The notes beneath the pieces were generated by a model. That model was not told the origin of the DNA, searched no databases, and worked only from the letters and a program-made list of their open reading frames with translations. A program made the position numbers and the translations under genes. A stretch of DNA of 64,000 nt from Lumbricus rubellus (lineage: Eukaryota > Annelida > Clitellata > Crassiclitellata > Lumbricidae): contig OX243825.1 of the NCBI GenBank assembly GCA_945859605.1, positions 19,700,081 to 19,764,080 of the forward strand. The letters are read 5' to 3'. This document shows, in pieces, positions 37,067 through 47,900 of the stretch. The stretch's first letter is position 1. Each line of letters begins with the position of its first letter.

Positions 37067-37214
37067 TGTTATATTCGCTAATGCCACAATTCAATTTATT
37101 AATTATCTATTAAATACGCCAATTAATTGTCTAGCTTAACTGTTACTTAGTATTAATAATTACACAGGTTATTAGTTAATTGATTCGTTTGTTAAGGAGC
37201 GTTTATTCGCTACA
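37067..37214 (-). repeat. Gypsy 5' LTR (element orientation)
   Basis: Identical to the LTR at 30639-30786. Confidence 0.95.
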
Positions 37215-37330
37215 GCTCCGTCATTCTGTTTTTCTGAACAATGAAAAACAGAAAGAGAAACAATAATGCAGCTTTTGCGGAAGACACCATACAGGCATCA
37301 AGAGGAGTTAAAGGACGACATCAATATGGC
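37215..37330 (-). other. Possible 5' end of the interrupted repeat-rich gene
   Basis: On the minus strand an ATG at 37224-37222 is followed by ACG GAG C and then the LTR. If the element is removed this runs in frame into the Arg-rich codons at 30638 of the unrecognised gene. Because no target duplication is visible, the two flanks may come from different loci, so this link is tentative. Confidence 0.3.
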
Positions 37331-37628
37331 GATAGGCTACAGGTCTAGCTATAGGCAGAATGCTGCACTATAGGCAGGGCTGAAAGTGAGCCGGGTCTGT
37401 CCGGGTCTGCGACCCGGCATCGATTTTCGAGACCTGCTGTTGCCGGGTCTCAGCCGGGTCGCAAAAAGGTCGCCAGGTGCCAAAAACTAGGTAAAAATGG
37501 TAGGATTTTGGATAAGTTTTGGCAGGGTATACGCTTGTAAAAGGCAGGTTATACGGGGTACACGCGAGGAAATGAGAGTGTATGCGTCTATTCAGGAGTA
37601 TTTCGAAGCGAATGACTAACTTTTTCGG

Positions 37629-38375
37629 CAGTGACGTAACTAGCGTTGGGCTTGGAGGGGGCTTCCAAACGAAGCTGAGGCCCCTCAAATGAATCAAGCC
37701 GTTGTATGCTTACGGCTAAATACTCGTCATACTCAGGGCTTAAAGTGTGCCAGGACGGTCATGGACGGCGTCCTGGCACTTATTTTCAAGGCAGGACGCC
37801 GTCCTATGACTTATTTGGCCAGCACTGTCAGGACGGTCGTCCATGACTGCATGGACGGCGTCCATGCAGTTACGGACGACCGGCCATGACTGCCTAAAAA
37901 TGGATCCATTTGAGGTCGACACAGCCAAAAATGCGCTGGTCGCTGGGGCTCCGCCCCAGACCCCGCTGTGGAGCTTACGGTAAAGACAAAACCTTTCTCT
38001 TTTACAAATACCAGTTTGATTTTTATTGTTATCCTGGTAGCTTGCGACACTGAAAAACGACTTATTCTTAAAGTTTTTGCGACTTTACCGTTCACAAATA
38101 GCTGGCAAACAAGAGCCTTAAAATGGCTCCATTTGAGGTCGACACAGCCAAAAATGCGCTGGTCGCTGGGGCTCCGCCCCAGACCCCGCTGGGGGAGCTT
38201 GCGGCGCTCCCCCAGACCCCCTAGCCGGGGCGTGCTTCGTGCCTTCGGCACTCGCAACTTCGCGCCTTCGGCGCCGCCACCCAATACAGCGTCCTGGCAC
38301 TTTTTTTTACACTTTAAGCATTGGTCATACTTAAGGCTTAAGCCCCCCCCCAACAAAAAATCCTTGTTACGTCCG
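37629..38375. mobile_element. hAT element B (nested in A)
   Basis: Ends CAGTGACGTAACTAG and CTTGTTACGTCCG. The flanks 37621-37628 and 38376-38383 are both TTTTTCGG, a perfect 8-bp duplication. About 149 bp without element C. Confidence 0.85.
37734..38323. mobile_element. hAT element C (nested in B)
   Basis: Ends CAGGGCTTAAAGTG and CACTTTAAGCATTG. The flanks 37726-37733 and 38324-38331 are both GTCATACT, a perfect 8-bp duplication. 590 bp. It contains a direct repeat of about 74 bp (about 37898-37971 and 38116-38190) with GGGGCTCCGCCCC cores and several GGACGGCGTCC palindromes. Confidence 0.9.
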
Positions 38376-38604
38376 TTTTTCGGACGGTAAAATGTCATCA
38401 ATTTTTTTCGGACGGCAGTGAGACCCGGCAACTTTTAAAAACCACTTTCAGCTCTGACTATAGGTAAGGGAAGGGGGAGGGGGGCAGAGGAATGGAGGTA
38501 GGGAGGGGCAGAGGAAGTGAGGGTTGGAGGCAGAGGACGGTCTTTTCAGCCACAGCAACGCGTGGCCGGGTACAGCTATAGTAATAATAATTATTATAAA
38601 ATAT

Positions 38605-38748
38605 TTTATAGACAACACAGCGTGATCTGGTTGTTCCTTGCCCCGTACCGTCACAAAGGAACCTGGAAGTTGGAACTAATTATGTTTCTTTGTGGCGGTA
38701 CCGGTGCAAGGAACCTGTAGCCTAGATCACGCTGTGGTGTGTGTATAG
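38605..38748. repeat. Imperfect palindrome (foldback or MITE)
   Basis: Left arm from about 38610 (ACAGCGTGATCTGG...TTCCTTGC...GTACC) pairs with the right arm ending at about 38740 (GGTACC...GCAAGGAACC...GATCACGCTGT). Arms are about 50 bp. Termini and target duplication are not settled. Confidence 0.55.
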
Positions 38749-38970
38749 AATGTAGACAACGAAGTGCGAAGGCACAAATATAGGACAATGAAACGCATAG
38801 CTCTCTAGATTAGAGTGGATTACACTGTAGGTCTACTATCGGCTGCCTATAAAGCAGTTTTGAGTCAATCCAGCTATCTGTAGCTCGAATGCTCGATTGG
38901 CCTACTGTCAATGTCTAGAAGGCAAGGGTCAGCTGTGTTTAATCTAGACGTCTGTGTGTGTGTGCGTGTG

Positions 38971-39001
<31 letters not shown>

Positions 39002-41020
39002 TTGAATTTCCCAGAAGAAATCGAGAGGTGTAACAGTTAATAATTGTTCACATTTATAATTGTATATAGGGCCTACGGCTATATACAAACAATTTCCCTC
39101 CCAGAAATTCTACTCGCAACATTCTCCCTCACCCCCACCCCGCAAAAAAATCGCAGCTACTGCGGGCGTATTGATAGTTTCCACGCCCGAGGAAGAATTA
39201 CCTAATTCGACTGTGTAGGCTACTTAAAAATGGTCATCAGAATAGAAAAAAGGATAGAATTTATTGCATCTGTATTTAACAATTTTTATAAAGGGCCTAC
39301 CGTAGTAGTAGGCTATAATATGCTACGTGTTTATGACTGTGACAGCCTAAGTTACAGACACAAAAGTTTATTGTACAAAGCTTAACAGAGAAACGTGCCA
39401 TCGTTTTTACCTTGCGGCTTTTGTCTCAAGTTCAGAGCAGGTCTGTAAGATGACGATGTTCCAACATAAGGAATCTTCCTTTTCCTTTTCGCTTGTCACT
39501 TAATGAAGTCATCTGCTTCGTAACTGTAAAATAACTGCAATAGGACTATTTCACAACGCACTCTCGCATTTAACATAGCTATAGGATTTGCCTGCGTGTA
39601 ACCATAGGCTATAGGCCTAGCCAAGAAGTTCAAGTGTCGTTAAGCGATTGCGAAGTGACCGCATGCCAAAATGCCAAGGACTCTTATCTGCAAGACTGAA
39701 AGACGTTAGACCTATGTACAGAGCGAGCAAAAACACGACCCCTACGGTTTTTGCCAATATCTTGGTCAGAAGTAAGAATCTATAAATAAAATTTTTACAG
39801 GTTTAGTGCTGGAGGGTGTAGTGGCGCAACCAGATGGGTGCTGCTGGGTGTGCTTGAGCACCCCAGGGCTAAAAAGGTGACCCATGCAATTTTTCCAAAC
39901 GATGAGTTTTTTGGGTGGGGTTCTCATTTCTCTGTGTTATAATTTTAATCAAATGCATGGTTCATAAAGTACTAGAGTTCGACAAATGTCTGCGAAGAAG
40001 GCAATGGAAAACCACCTCACTCATCTCATCCCCCAGGGGCAAATAAAAGCCAATAAACCTGCCTTTGGGCCGCGAACTCATCACTCACCATCATCAACAT
40101 CATCTATAAATTGCTTCTCTCAGCAAAAGTCTTTCCGAAGTGCTCCCCGAAAGAAAAGGCAGCCTGTGAGGCGAGAGAAAGATGAGGAAAGACTGACTAC
40201 CAGACAGGAAGACCGAGCGAACTAATGGTGGAAGTCCAATCCATAGCGAAGGAATGACCTATGCAGGCAAAGACAGGGATAGGCATGTTGCTTTAGAATA
40301 ACAGCTTTGAAAACACTGGATTGTTTGCTTGGAGAGCAGCCATCACAAGTAGCGCAAAATGTGGTGTGTGCTGATATAAACTTTTCTGCAATTGCTCAGA
40401 CGATTTCAATCATTTTGCTTATGCAAATCTCTCTAGACTGATAACAATTTGAGAAGTTAGCTGCAGAAGTCATTTTGGTAGGGATATCACCAAGGGATAT
40501 AATATATACCTTTTTGCAGACAACAACCTATGTCACATGCAAGAGAGACAGACAGACAGACAGGACAGAAAGACAGACAGACAGACATAGGGAGATTGAA
40601 GATGGATGCGGCATTTGCACCAATGAAGTAAAAATAACTTTTTCTGAAAAGCAGTAGGAAACAGATCTAGCTAGATGACATTGCTTAACAGAAAATTATT
40701 GATTAATTATATGAGTCTGAGATTTGTTGGTTAGCATAAGCTGAAATAACTTTAGTATCAATTGCAATACACATACAATTTGCTTTTGACTGCAAACGCA
40801 CTACAATTTTTACTCTGCACAAAATGTTACGTGCGTACATCAGCAGTGTCACGTAATAAAATTTTTTATCAATACTGGTCCTATCAATCTACGCCTATCT
40901 CAATGTTTGCAAGATCAATGGAAAATAGCAAACTGCACAGGTCTAACGCAGCATAATAACTACATTACATAGGCACAATTACAGTACAATCCAAAGAAAC
41001 CCTACACACTAAGTTAGCGT
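38749..41020. other. Non-coding stretch with (GT)n and a one-sided hAT end
   Basis: (GT)n at about 38951-39001; a hAT-like terminus AGTGGCGCAACCAG at about 39820 with no partner found; (GACA)n at about 40545-40590. No gene is supported. Confidence 0.45.
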
Positions 41021-42367
41021 TCACAAGCAACTGTGAGACTCGAGAATTTCGTTGCTTTCTTGCCGCACAAAAGCATTCCTGTTACCAATCCTGCTCAACA
41101 GCGGAAACAACTTGTCATTATCGAGATACTTTCCCCAAACCTGCGACAACTTCCTCTCCACAAAATCGTCAGTCTCTCCGTTTGCCGCGTCCATAAGAAG
41201 CGTGAACAAGACCACAACCCGCGTGAACGGCGCATTCTCGTTGTCGCAGTACCCGTGAAACATCATCGCCGATTTTCCGTGGAGTTTGTCGAGCTCATGA
41301 ATTATAGCCACACGACTCCCCTCGGAAAATCCGTGGTTTAAAGTGTCGTCTATGACATGCTTGATGTGCTCTGGCGTGTCGGCACTGCGCAGATGATGCG
41401 CAAACTCAATTGGTGGACGTCCCTGGAAAGCTCTGGTTACGACAGCGGCATACTTTCGAACAATGCAGAGCGCCGTCTTCTGTGCGTCCTTAGGTACGGC
41501 GACAATGAAGACGGCGGGTGCGACTGGATATTCCTGCATTATTATGGATCTGGTGCCCGAGCGAAGAACCTTCCAAAAGGTGGTCGTCTGTGTCGGAAAC
41601 GAGCTGTTCAACTGGTCGAACGCCAGAAGGAAATCTTCTAGAATTTGATTTGGTTGGAGCGGTGAGTCGTCGTGGTTTTCAGGCTGAGGATCATTTGCCA
41701 CACGACAGAGGGCGTAAACTCCCGTCATGATCAGGACTATGCACACCACGATTACAGGCAGATTCTCCTGCACCACCGGTTTCGAAGACTCGTTGTTTAC
41801 AACTGGAGGAGTTGCCGTAGTTTTCTTAGCATTGGAACGAGGTGGTGGCGGCTTCTTCACACCAGCAGCAAGAGGAGGAGACTCTCGTGAAACGTTTGAA
41901 AGATTACCGGTTGCTGCTGAAGTCTGGACTTTTCCCTGTGACGCAACCTGGCTCCTGGTGCGAGGACCCTCCTGCGGAGTACTGTGAATCGGATTCCGCT
42001 GAAGCGAGGAAGCATTCAAGTTGGACGTACTTAAGGACTGTGCTTCAGGCGCAGGAGTACGCTTAACCCGTGTTTGGGGTTCGGTTGGAGTCGAAATTTT
42101 AGCACCGTCTTTAAGTGAGACACCTTTTCTGTGGGACAAAATGGGTGATACTTTTGGCGACGATGAACAACCTTTCGGGGGACTGCTGCTGTGAATGACT
42201 TCGCCGGTCACAGCTGCAGAGTCGCATGAATCTGAGGTTTCTTCATATGATGAATCTTCTTCTTCTTCGTCATTTTCTTCGTCCGAGTTCTCCCCATCTG
42301 CTGATTTATATCGATATGATTGGCTACTATCGTAAGAAGCAGAAGATGCGTTCATTTTGTGCTCCAT
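41021..42367 (-). CDS. TOR1AIP: Torsin-1A-interacting protein (LAP1/LULL1-like)
   Basis: 448 residues in one uninterrupted frame from ATG 42367; Met5 is an alternative start. The N-terminal 200 residues are acidic then Ser/Pro-rich, of low complexity, and would face nucleus or cytosol. One membrane span lies at about 203-223. The C-terminal 220 residues match the luminal torsin-activator domain: SRVAIIHELDKL, then FHGYCDNENAPF (LAP1 has YCDHENAAF), then a Leu/Val-rich helix, and LLSRIGN near the end. Arg426 in SRI corresponds to the arginine finger that stimulates torsin ATPase, and the penultimate Cys447 to the conserved disulfide partner of the YC cysteine. Vertebrate homologues have many exons; here the coding region is intronless. 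A possible acceptor (TTTCTGTTCAG) lies about 20 bp upstream of the ATG, so a 5' untranslated exon is possible. No canonical poly(A) signal was found close downstream. Confidence 0.88.
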   Translation of the reverse strand: MEHKMNASSASYDSSQSYRYKSADGENSDEENDEEEEDSSYEETSDSCDSAAVTGEVIHSSSPPKGCSSSPKVSPILSHRKGVSLKDGAKISTPTEPQTRVKRTPAPEAQSLSTSNLNASSLQRNPIHSTPQEGPRTRSQVASQGKVQTSAATGNLSNVSRESPPLAAGVKKPPPPRSNAKKTTATPPVVNNESSKPVVQENLPVIVVCIVLIMTGVYALCRVANDPQPENHDDSPLQPNQILEDFLLAFDQLNSSFPTQTTTFWKVLRSGTRSIIMQEYPVAPAVFIVAVPKDAQKTALCIVRKYAAVVTRAFQGRPPIEFAHHLRSADTPEHIKHVIDDTLNHGFSEGSRVAIIHELDKLHGKSAMMFHGYCDNENAPFTRVVVLFTLLMDAANGETDDFVERKLSQVWGKYLDNDKLFPLLSRIGNRNAFVRQESNEILESHSCL

Positions 42368-42483
42368 AAGCGTTTAAAGATCAACCTGAACAGAAACACA
42401 AAGTCGTATATATAGACAATGACTGCAAGCGATTTTCGATTATATTAAACCACTGAAAATTTCTGTTTGAAAAACTGACATAA

Positions 42484-42899
42484 GGCCTTAAAAAAATGTT
42501 GTGTTTCCGGTAACAGAGCTAAAAAAAATTGGGTAGGTAGGTCGGATTTTTTTTTTATTTTGGTAAAATATTTGTATGCAGTGACTATCCGAAAAGTATA
42601 CCCCACTAGTCTTTTTTTGCACAATGGTACACGCTGCAACAAAGTACGTGTTCTAAGCAAGTATAAACTGCCTATTTCCCGACTGTCTGCACCTAAAACT
42701 GCTCTAGAAAACTATCCTATTAATTTCATTTTGTTGACGTCTTTTCTGTTATGTCAGTACAAAAAGTTGTAATAAAAAAATTTATTGAAATTTTTTATAA
42801 CAATTTAAAAAAAATACATTTAAAAAAACATTATTTGAGTCGCGGCAATAAAAGAGGGTCGGTCGGGTTACTGGAAACACAACATTTTTTGGGAGGGCC
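42484..42899. mobile_element. PIF/Harbinger-type MITE
   Basis: 416 bp. Ends GGCCTTAAAAAAATGTTG and its inverted partner (GGCCCTCCCAAAAAATGTTG on the other strand) continue as inverted repeats for about 31 bp through TTTCCGGTAAC/TTTCCAGTAAC. Both flanks are TAA, the TWA duplication typical of Harbinger. Non-coding. It lies just upstream of the LAP1-like gene. Confidence 0.78.
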
Positions 42900-43012
42900 T
42901 AACAGTTGTTCATAAGACAGATCAAATAATTATAGAAAGGTCGCTTGTATGTATATAATTCTTGGAAGTATCAGAAGTAAACAATCCTGCAACCACAATC
43001 AATCAATCTGGA

Positions 43013-43330
43013 TTTATATTTTTATATAGAACCCCTTCAAGATCCCAACTCAGGGGTTCCTTCCGACCAGGCCCAGTGGAAAAGAGCAGTCTCCAGCAGA
43101 TGGTGAAGTCGAGAATAGGCACCATATAGCAAGGGAAACCCATTCCACGTTGTTGGACCAACTACAGAGAAGGAACAGCACTGCACCGCATCGCTGCAGA
43201 GAGGGCGAATGGGACCACCAAGTCACTCTTACTGAGATAAATCCCATCCAGAGGGAGAACGATGACAAGATACTGAAGACAAAAATGCTGAACGAAGAAC
43301 TTGTTCCAATCTAAGAATTTGAGGCATCAC
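43013..43330 (-). mobile_element. Decayed LINE 3' fragment
   Basis: Minus strand shows SVVGPTTWNGFPLL-type residues in a broken frame, like the LWNxLP motif near the C-terminus of CR1/L2 reverse transcriptases. The 3' end has GGAACCCCTGAGT...GAAGGGGTTCTATATA, a variant of the terminal hairpin seen in other LINEs here. Confidence 0.5.
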
Positions 43331-43591
43331 GATAAGTAAATCTGACAAGTTGCTGTGCACATTTACAAGGTAGGCCTAGTCGAGAATTTCAAGCTGAGTT
43401 TTAGCACCATTTCTGAAACAACTGCAAACAAATTAAAGCACTCTCAATGTCTGGCAATTTCTTCAGACAGCCCTAATTGCATACCATGTAAAAAAAATCA
43501 AGATTTTACCTTCACAAATACAGTTTGCGATTAATTGCTTATTTACTTCTGTGAACTGTATTATGGGAGATCGTTGATAAGCAACAGTATC

Positions 43592-44011
43592 GGGTCCGTA
43601 GGGAGTTGCCGACCTCGAAGTTGCCGACCATCGATTATAGCTAATATTGTCGAACTTGCCGACCAGCGTTTTATTGAAACGTAGGAAGTTGCCGACCGCC
43701 AATAAAATCAAAGTCATACATATTACGCATTCACATTATATTTATTATAAGTATGAAAATATTTGTTCTGAAATGAAATAAAATGCTTTTATTTATTACT
43801 TTTTATTGGAGAAGAACTTCCGGCGTCTATTTTGTGGTAGTGTTTAATACTGTGCTCTGCCAGATGCGAGCGAATTTATGACGACGCTGGGCGAAGATTA
43901 CGCAATAGAAACTTCGGTCGGCAACTCCCTACGATCTTGAAAAACCCTGGTCGGCAAGTACCTACGTCATTGCGGTCGGCAACTTCGCGGTCGGCAAGTC
44001 CGGTCGACACC
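43592..44011. mobile_element. MITE with mirrored arrays of AGTTGCCGACC motifs
   Basis: 420 bp flanked by ACAGTATC on both sides (43584-43591, 44012-44019), a perfect 8-bp duplication. The left half carries four A(G/C)TTGCCGACC motifs and the right half four in inverse orientation (GGTCGGCAA). The centre is AT-rich. No coding capacity. The superfamily is unclear because termini GGGTCC and GGTGTCGACC do not fit the usual CAG ends of hAT. Confidence 0.75.
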
Positions 44012-44019
44012 ACAGTATC

Positions 44020-44581
44020 TACTATCTAATCTAGTTATCGTAGGCGGAACAGGCCATATTGTTTACCTATATTGTTTATCGATCGACAACCATAGGATAT
44101 TCACAATTACCCATTCCCAACTCGATCGACAGCTGGTGTCGTTACATATACCGCATGGCAGGCTATTCAAGAAAGATAGTGTAGCAACTTGGCGCTGCAT
44201 AAATGATAAACAGTTATTATAGCAGCAACGTCGAAATCACGATGTAGCACAAGAGTGCATGCACCTTAATTTTACAGATGTGAACTAGTTGTTCTTTGGT
44301 GTTAACTATTTCGCATTTACCCAAAAGAACAAAAACATACCGAGTAAAACGTGACAGTCTGTTGATGAAGCCCTAATATATAAATGGATGCGTTAAAAAG
44401 AAAATTTTAGCATCAAGCTCCAATAACCGGAACCATTGATATCTATGTAACTATTAATAGATGACCACTGAGCGAACCGTACCACAGAGTGCATATTTTA
44501 GATTCAACTCTTATTAATGACGTCACTATTCGACGAAGCTGCACCGTTGCCGCCAGGTCGGGGTTGCTTGTTTACTAAGGT
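44020..44581. other. Intergenic stretch, nothing recognised
   Basis: Lies upstream of the RNA-binding gene. No repeat or promoter motif is convincing. Confidence 0.4.
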
Positions 44582-44715
44582 GCAGTGTAAGAATTGTGAA
44601 AAATTAGCTGGGGGCTGGGCCATTATCCATTTGAAATTGGGGTGTGAAAAACAGACTATTATGGGGCTCTAAGAAAGACTGGGGTAAGACCCCTAACCCC
44701 GGCAATTTTCACCCT
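44582..44715 (+). repeat. Short inverted-repeat-ended element, complete copy
   Basis: GCAGTGTAAGAATTG at the left and CAATTTTCACCCTG at the right; body matches the copy at 20391-20527. It sits about 180 bp upstream of the start codon of the RNA-binding gene. Confidence 0.6.
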
Positions 44716-44891
44716 GGGGGTGAGACCTCACAGCGAGATACGTCATCATGCTCTTTTTTCGCGTTCAAAATATCTAAATGCGTAGATGTTCGAGTAGTAA
44801 ATAATTATTTTGTTAGGCCTGTGGCTTTAAAGTTGGCATAATTTTGGAGAAAATCAGGTGTTGATCTTCCAATTTTTTTGATTAGATCATA

Positions 44892-44904
44892 ATGGATGAA
44901 AAAG
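44892..44904 (+). CDS. RNA-binding gene exon 1 (start codon exon, candidate)
   Basis: ATG GAT GAA AAA G followed by GTAACT. Its one-base overhang fits the AT that opens exon 2 (Asp). Very short, so it rests on donor and phase only. Confidence 0.45.
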
Positions 44905-47900
44905 GTAACTAATATACTGTTTTCTTCCTGTTACGCCTAGTTACTTAATACCTACTTTTTATATCCCACACACAGCTCCGACAGTGTGTGATGATTTGTA
45001 ATTCCATGTTATGAATATTTTTTGATTGTGAATGCGATTAGATTGTTCTTCTTCGTGTTGCAGTTAAATAATGTAATTCTTGGGCATACTTTTGAGGATA
45101 CATTTATATAGGCCTAGACCTATGGGTTTGAGCAGTGATTCGAGATCTGTTGGCGCCTGAATTTGTGGTGCCATGAACCCATCAAGTAAGTAAGTAAGTA
45201 TATTCTTTATTTCTTAACCAGCTGCCAAACAGCACTCTGGTGAACAAGTATCACATACAGATTTAACATAAAAAAACATAAAAATTATTAAAACTAAACA
45301 AACTAATGAATTAATATGTAAATAACATTCTAGTTATAAATGTCTTCCTCATTTGATTGTCTGCTCGTGGAAGTACCCGATCATGGTGTCTGGGGCGCAG
45401 GTTATAACCCGTTTGTTTCGCTGGTGGAAGCAACTCGTGGAGGACATGGCCTGGTCTTGTCAGAACCGCCGAAAACAAACTGTTATCAGCATGGCGACAG
45501 AGTTCTTCAAATGTTGGAGTATCACCCGAAATATAATGCTGGCGAAGAAGTCTATTCATTATGGCTTGGAGCCTGCCCCTTTCATGCTGCCTAGCATACC
45601 CCCACCATGCAGGAGCTGCATAAAGCAGACGAGACAGCGTAGTAGCAATACTCCGTCTCCACACCACTTCTATTTGATAAAAATTTGCCTACTTTCATCA
45701 ATCCGACTTCTAATTAGCAAGAATTCTTTTCGTCAATCCAACTTGTAGCATATTCAATCAATGCTAAAACCCATCAAACGGTGGATAAATTAGAACGCTG
45801 GTAAGGAATAGATTAGGTCCTAAGTGCTGTTTATTTTACTTATCAATGGAAAGTAGACCTACATGTATATAAGCATTTTACAGTGGTATGTTACATTAAA
45901 GTTTCTTGATTTTCTTGATATACCACAAGACAGTCATTCTTGTTCTAGCACGCAACACTTCTGATTGATGCTGCGATTTTCATCACTCACCAACAAAGAA
46001 AAAAATGTTTTAAAAGACCACTGTAGAACAGTGTAATAGTGTATACTGTGAATAGTAAGTAAGTAAGTATATAGGTCACTGTACACAACATGCCCATGCA
46101 GTGGGTCAGTGAATGAATTTGAGGTCTTTGATAAAAGATGGAACATTTGACACTGTGCCTGTGTATAAAATTTTGAATGAACAGCCGATGACTACACTGA
46201 TTCTTCAGATTATGTTTGCTTCACTAAGGATTTGATCCTAGAACTTCTGTTACAAGTCTTGCAGTTGTCTGACTGAAGACGTCTACAGGCTTTTGATCGA
46301 CGACATAAGCTTCTCTCTGCATGCTTATAGTTTTCTCATGGGCTCTGAGTTTATAATCTGTGGCATAGCCAAGGGGGCTTAGGGGGTTAAACCCCTCATT
46401 GGCTTAGGAAAAAAGTTTTTTAATAGGTTATTTATCCACTTAAATAAGAAGAAAAGAAACAATTTTTGTAATAACAATTGTTTTCTTCCCTTTGTTACTT
46501 TATTCCATTTATTGTTATTTAATCTATTTACTGTAATACTGTTGGGTTGGTGTCAGGAAGGGCATCCGGCCATAAACATCCCCACCCCCATAATAAATTC
46601 CTGGTTACGCCACTGTTCGTAATGTTTTGGTTGTTGTCCATTGCAGATGAGATCAGTGACAGCTCTGCTGCTGGTTCATCTGCTAAAAACAGTTGTATTC
46701 ATGATATACCAAAGCTGCTCTCTCGCTATAAGTTTGAAACAGAGGAAAAGGTTAGACAACACACTTACTACACTCCTGCTCCATCTTGCAAAAGCTTTTA
46801 CGTCTGGAATGCTCTTGTGCAACAATTGTTTGTCTTTCAAAAGTTCATCTCCAACTTGCAGCACGGACTTCTTCTGAAAAGCAATTCTACACAGTAAATA
46901 CAAATACTATACAGGCCAATCACAGGCAACTTCTTATACCATACAGCCAATCACAGGCAACCTCTTTTACCATACAGCCAATCACAGGCAACCTCTTATA
47001 CCATACAGCCAATCACAGGCAACCTCTTATACCGGCCATATTGGCCTGTATGGTATTTGTATTTGCTGTGTAGAACTGCTTGTCTTCTTCTGTGCCTTGC
47101 CATAGGATATGGGAGTTTGTTTGCAATTTGTTTCTGCACATGTTGTGCTTATGCTGATTTTTTTATATAGAGCTTGAACGTAAGCAAGTAAAAATTATTG
47201 TAGGGTATGTTTGAGGCAACTTTGGGTACTCGGAAATGTTTGCTTAAAACACTCAAAATAGATGGATGTCGTCGATCCACTCCCTGTTTGGTCTTCCTCT
47301 TCTTCCCACTTCATCCATAATTCCCAGCATCACATTTTTGCTTTTCCTGTTGTTATCCATTCTGCATATAATTATATAGATTCAGTTTCCTTAACTCATA
47401 ATAAAATTGTTGCTTGGATTCAAGTAAAAAATAGAATTAACATAGTCTAAATTTGCCAAAGTTGTCCAAGCTCATAAAATACTAAATTCCTAAGTTCAAA
47501 TTCTGATAAACTCTAATTTATTTACGGTAGATGGCGTTGAAGAAGACGATTGAATTGCAGAAGAAGGCCATTGAACTGCAGAAGAGCATCTCAAATGAAT
47601 GGCAGGCAAAATATCAGAACCTTCAACTGGAACACAACAAATTGCTTGCAAGGTAATGGCAGAAATACTTAAAATTATCTGAGTTCAAGGTTTTTAAAGT
47701 TCTCCATGTCTTTCAGATGCTGATTGAATTTTAATTTAATTTATTAATTTCAACAGGAACTCAGACATAATTTAAACTATATACATAATTTTTTTTATAC
47801 TTTCGTGTAGTTGGTAAAAAATACTTTTTTTCTGGTTCTTCATTGACTCTTACTAGGATACTGTAATGCCTATACAAGTTCTCTCTGTCACAGCTTTGAT

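Larger units (their letters stand above)
30639..37214 (-). mobile_element. Gmr1-like Ty3/gypsy LTR retrotransposon, intact
   Basis: Two 148-bp LTRs (30639-30786 and 37067-37214) appear identical base for base, and the single Gag-Pol frame is open over 1667 codons, so the insertion is very young and may be active. Integrase lies upstream of RT/RNase H, unlike ordinary gypsy elements; this order defines the deuterostome Gmr1 group. A polypurine GAAGGGGGGCATT abuts the 3' LTR. I see no matching target duplication: the flanks are GGAGC upstream of the 5' LTR and GTAGA after the 3' LTR (element orientation). Confidence 0.95.
37375..38456. mobile_element. hAT element A (outermost of three nested)
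   Basis: Ends CAGGGCTGAAAGTG and CACTTTCAGCTCTG are inverted repeats. The flanks 37367-37374 and 38457-38464 are both ACTATAGG, a perfect 8-bp target duplication. Without the inner insertions it is about 327 bp and non-coding. Its body repeats the GACCCGGC motif. Confidence 0.9.

Noticed and set aside
39815..39960. hAT element with an AGTGGCGCAACCAG end
   Set aside because: Only one terminus was found, with no partner or target duplication within a reasonable distance.
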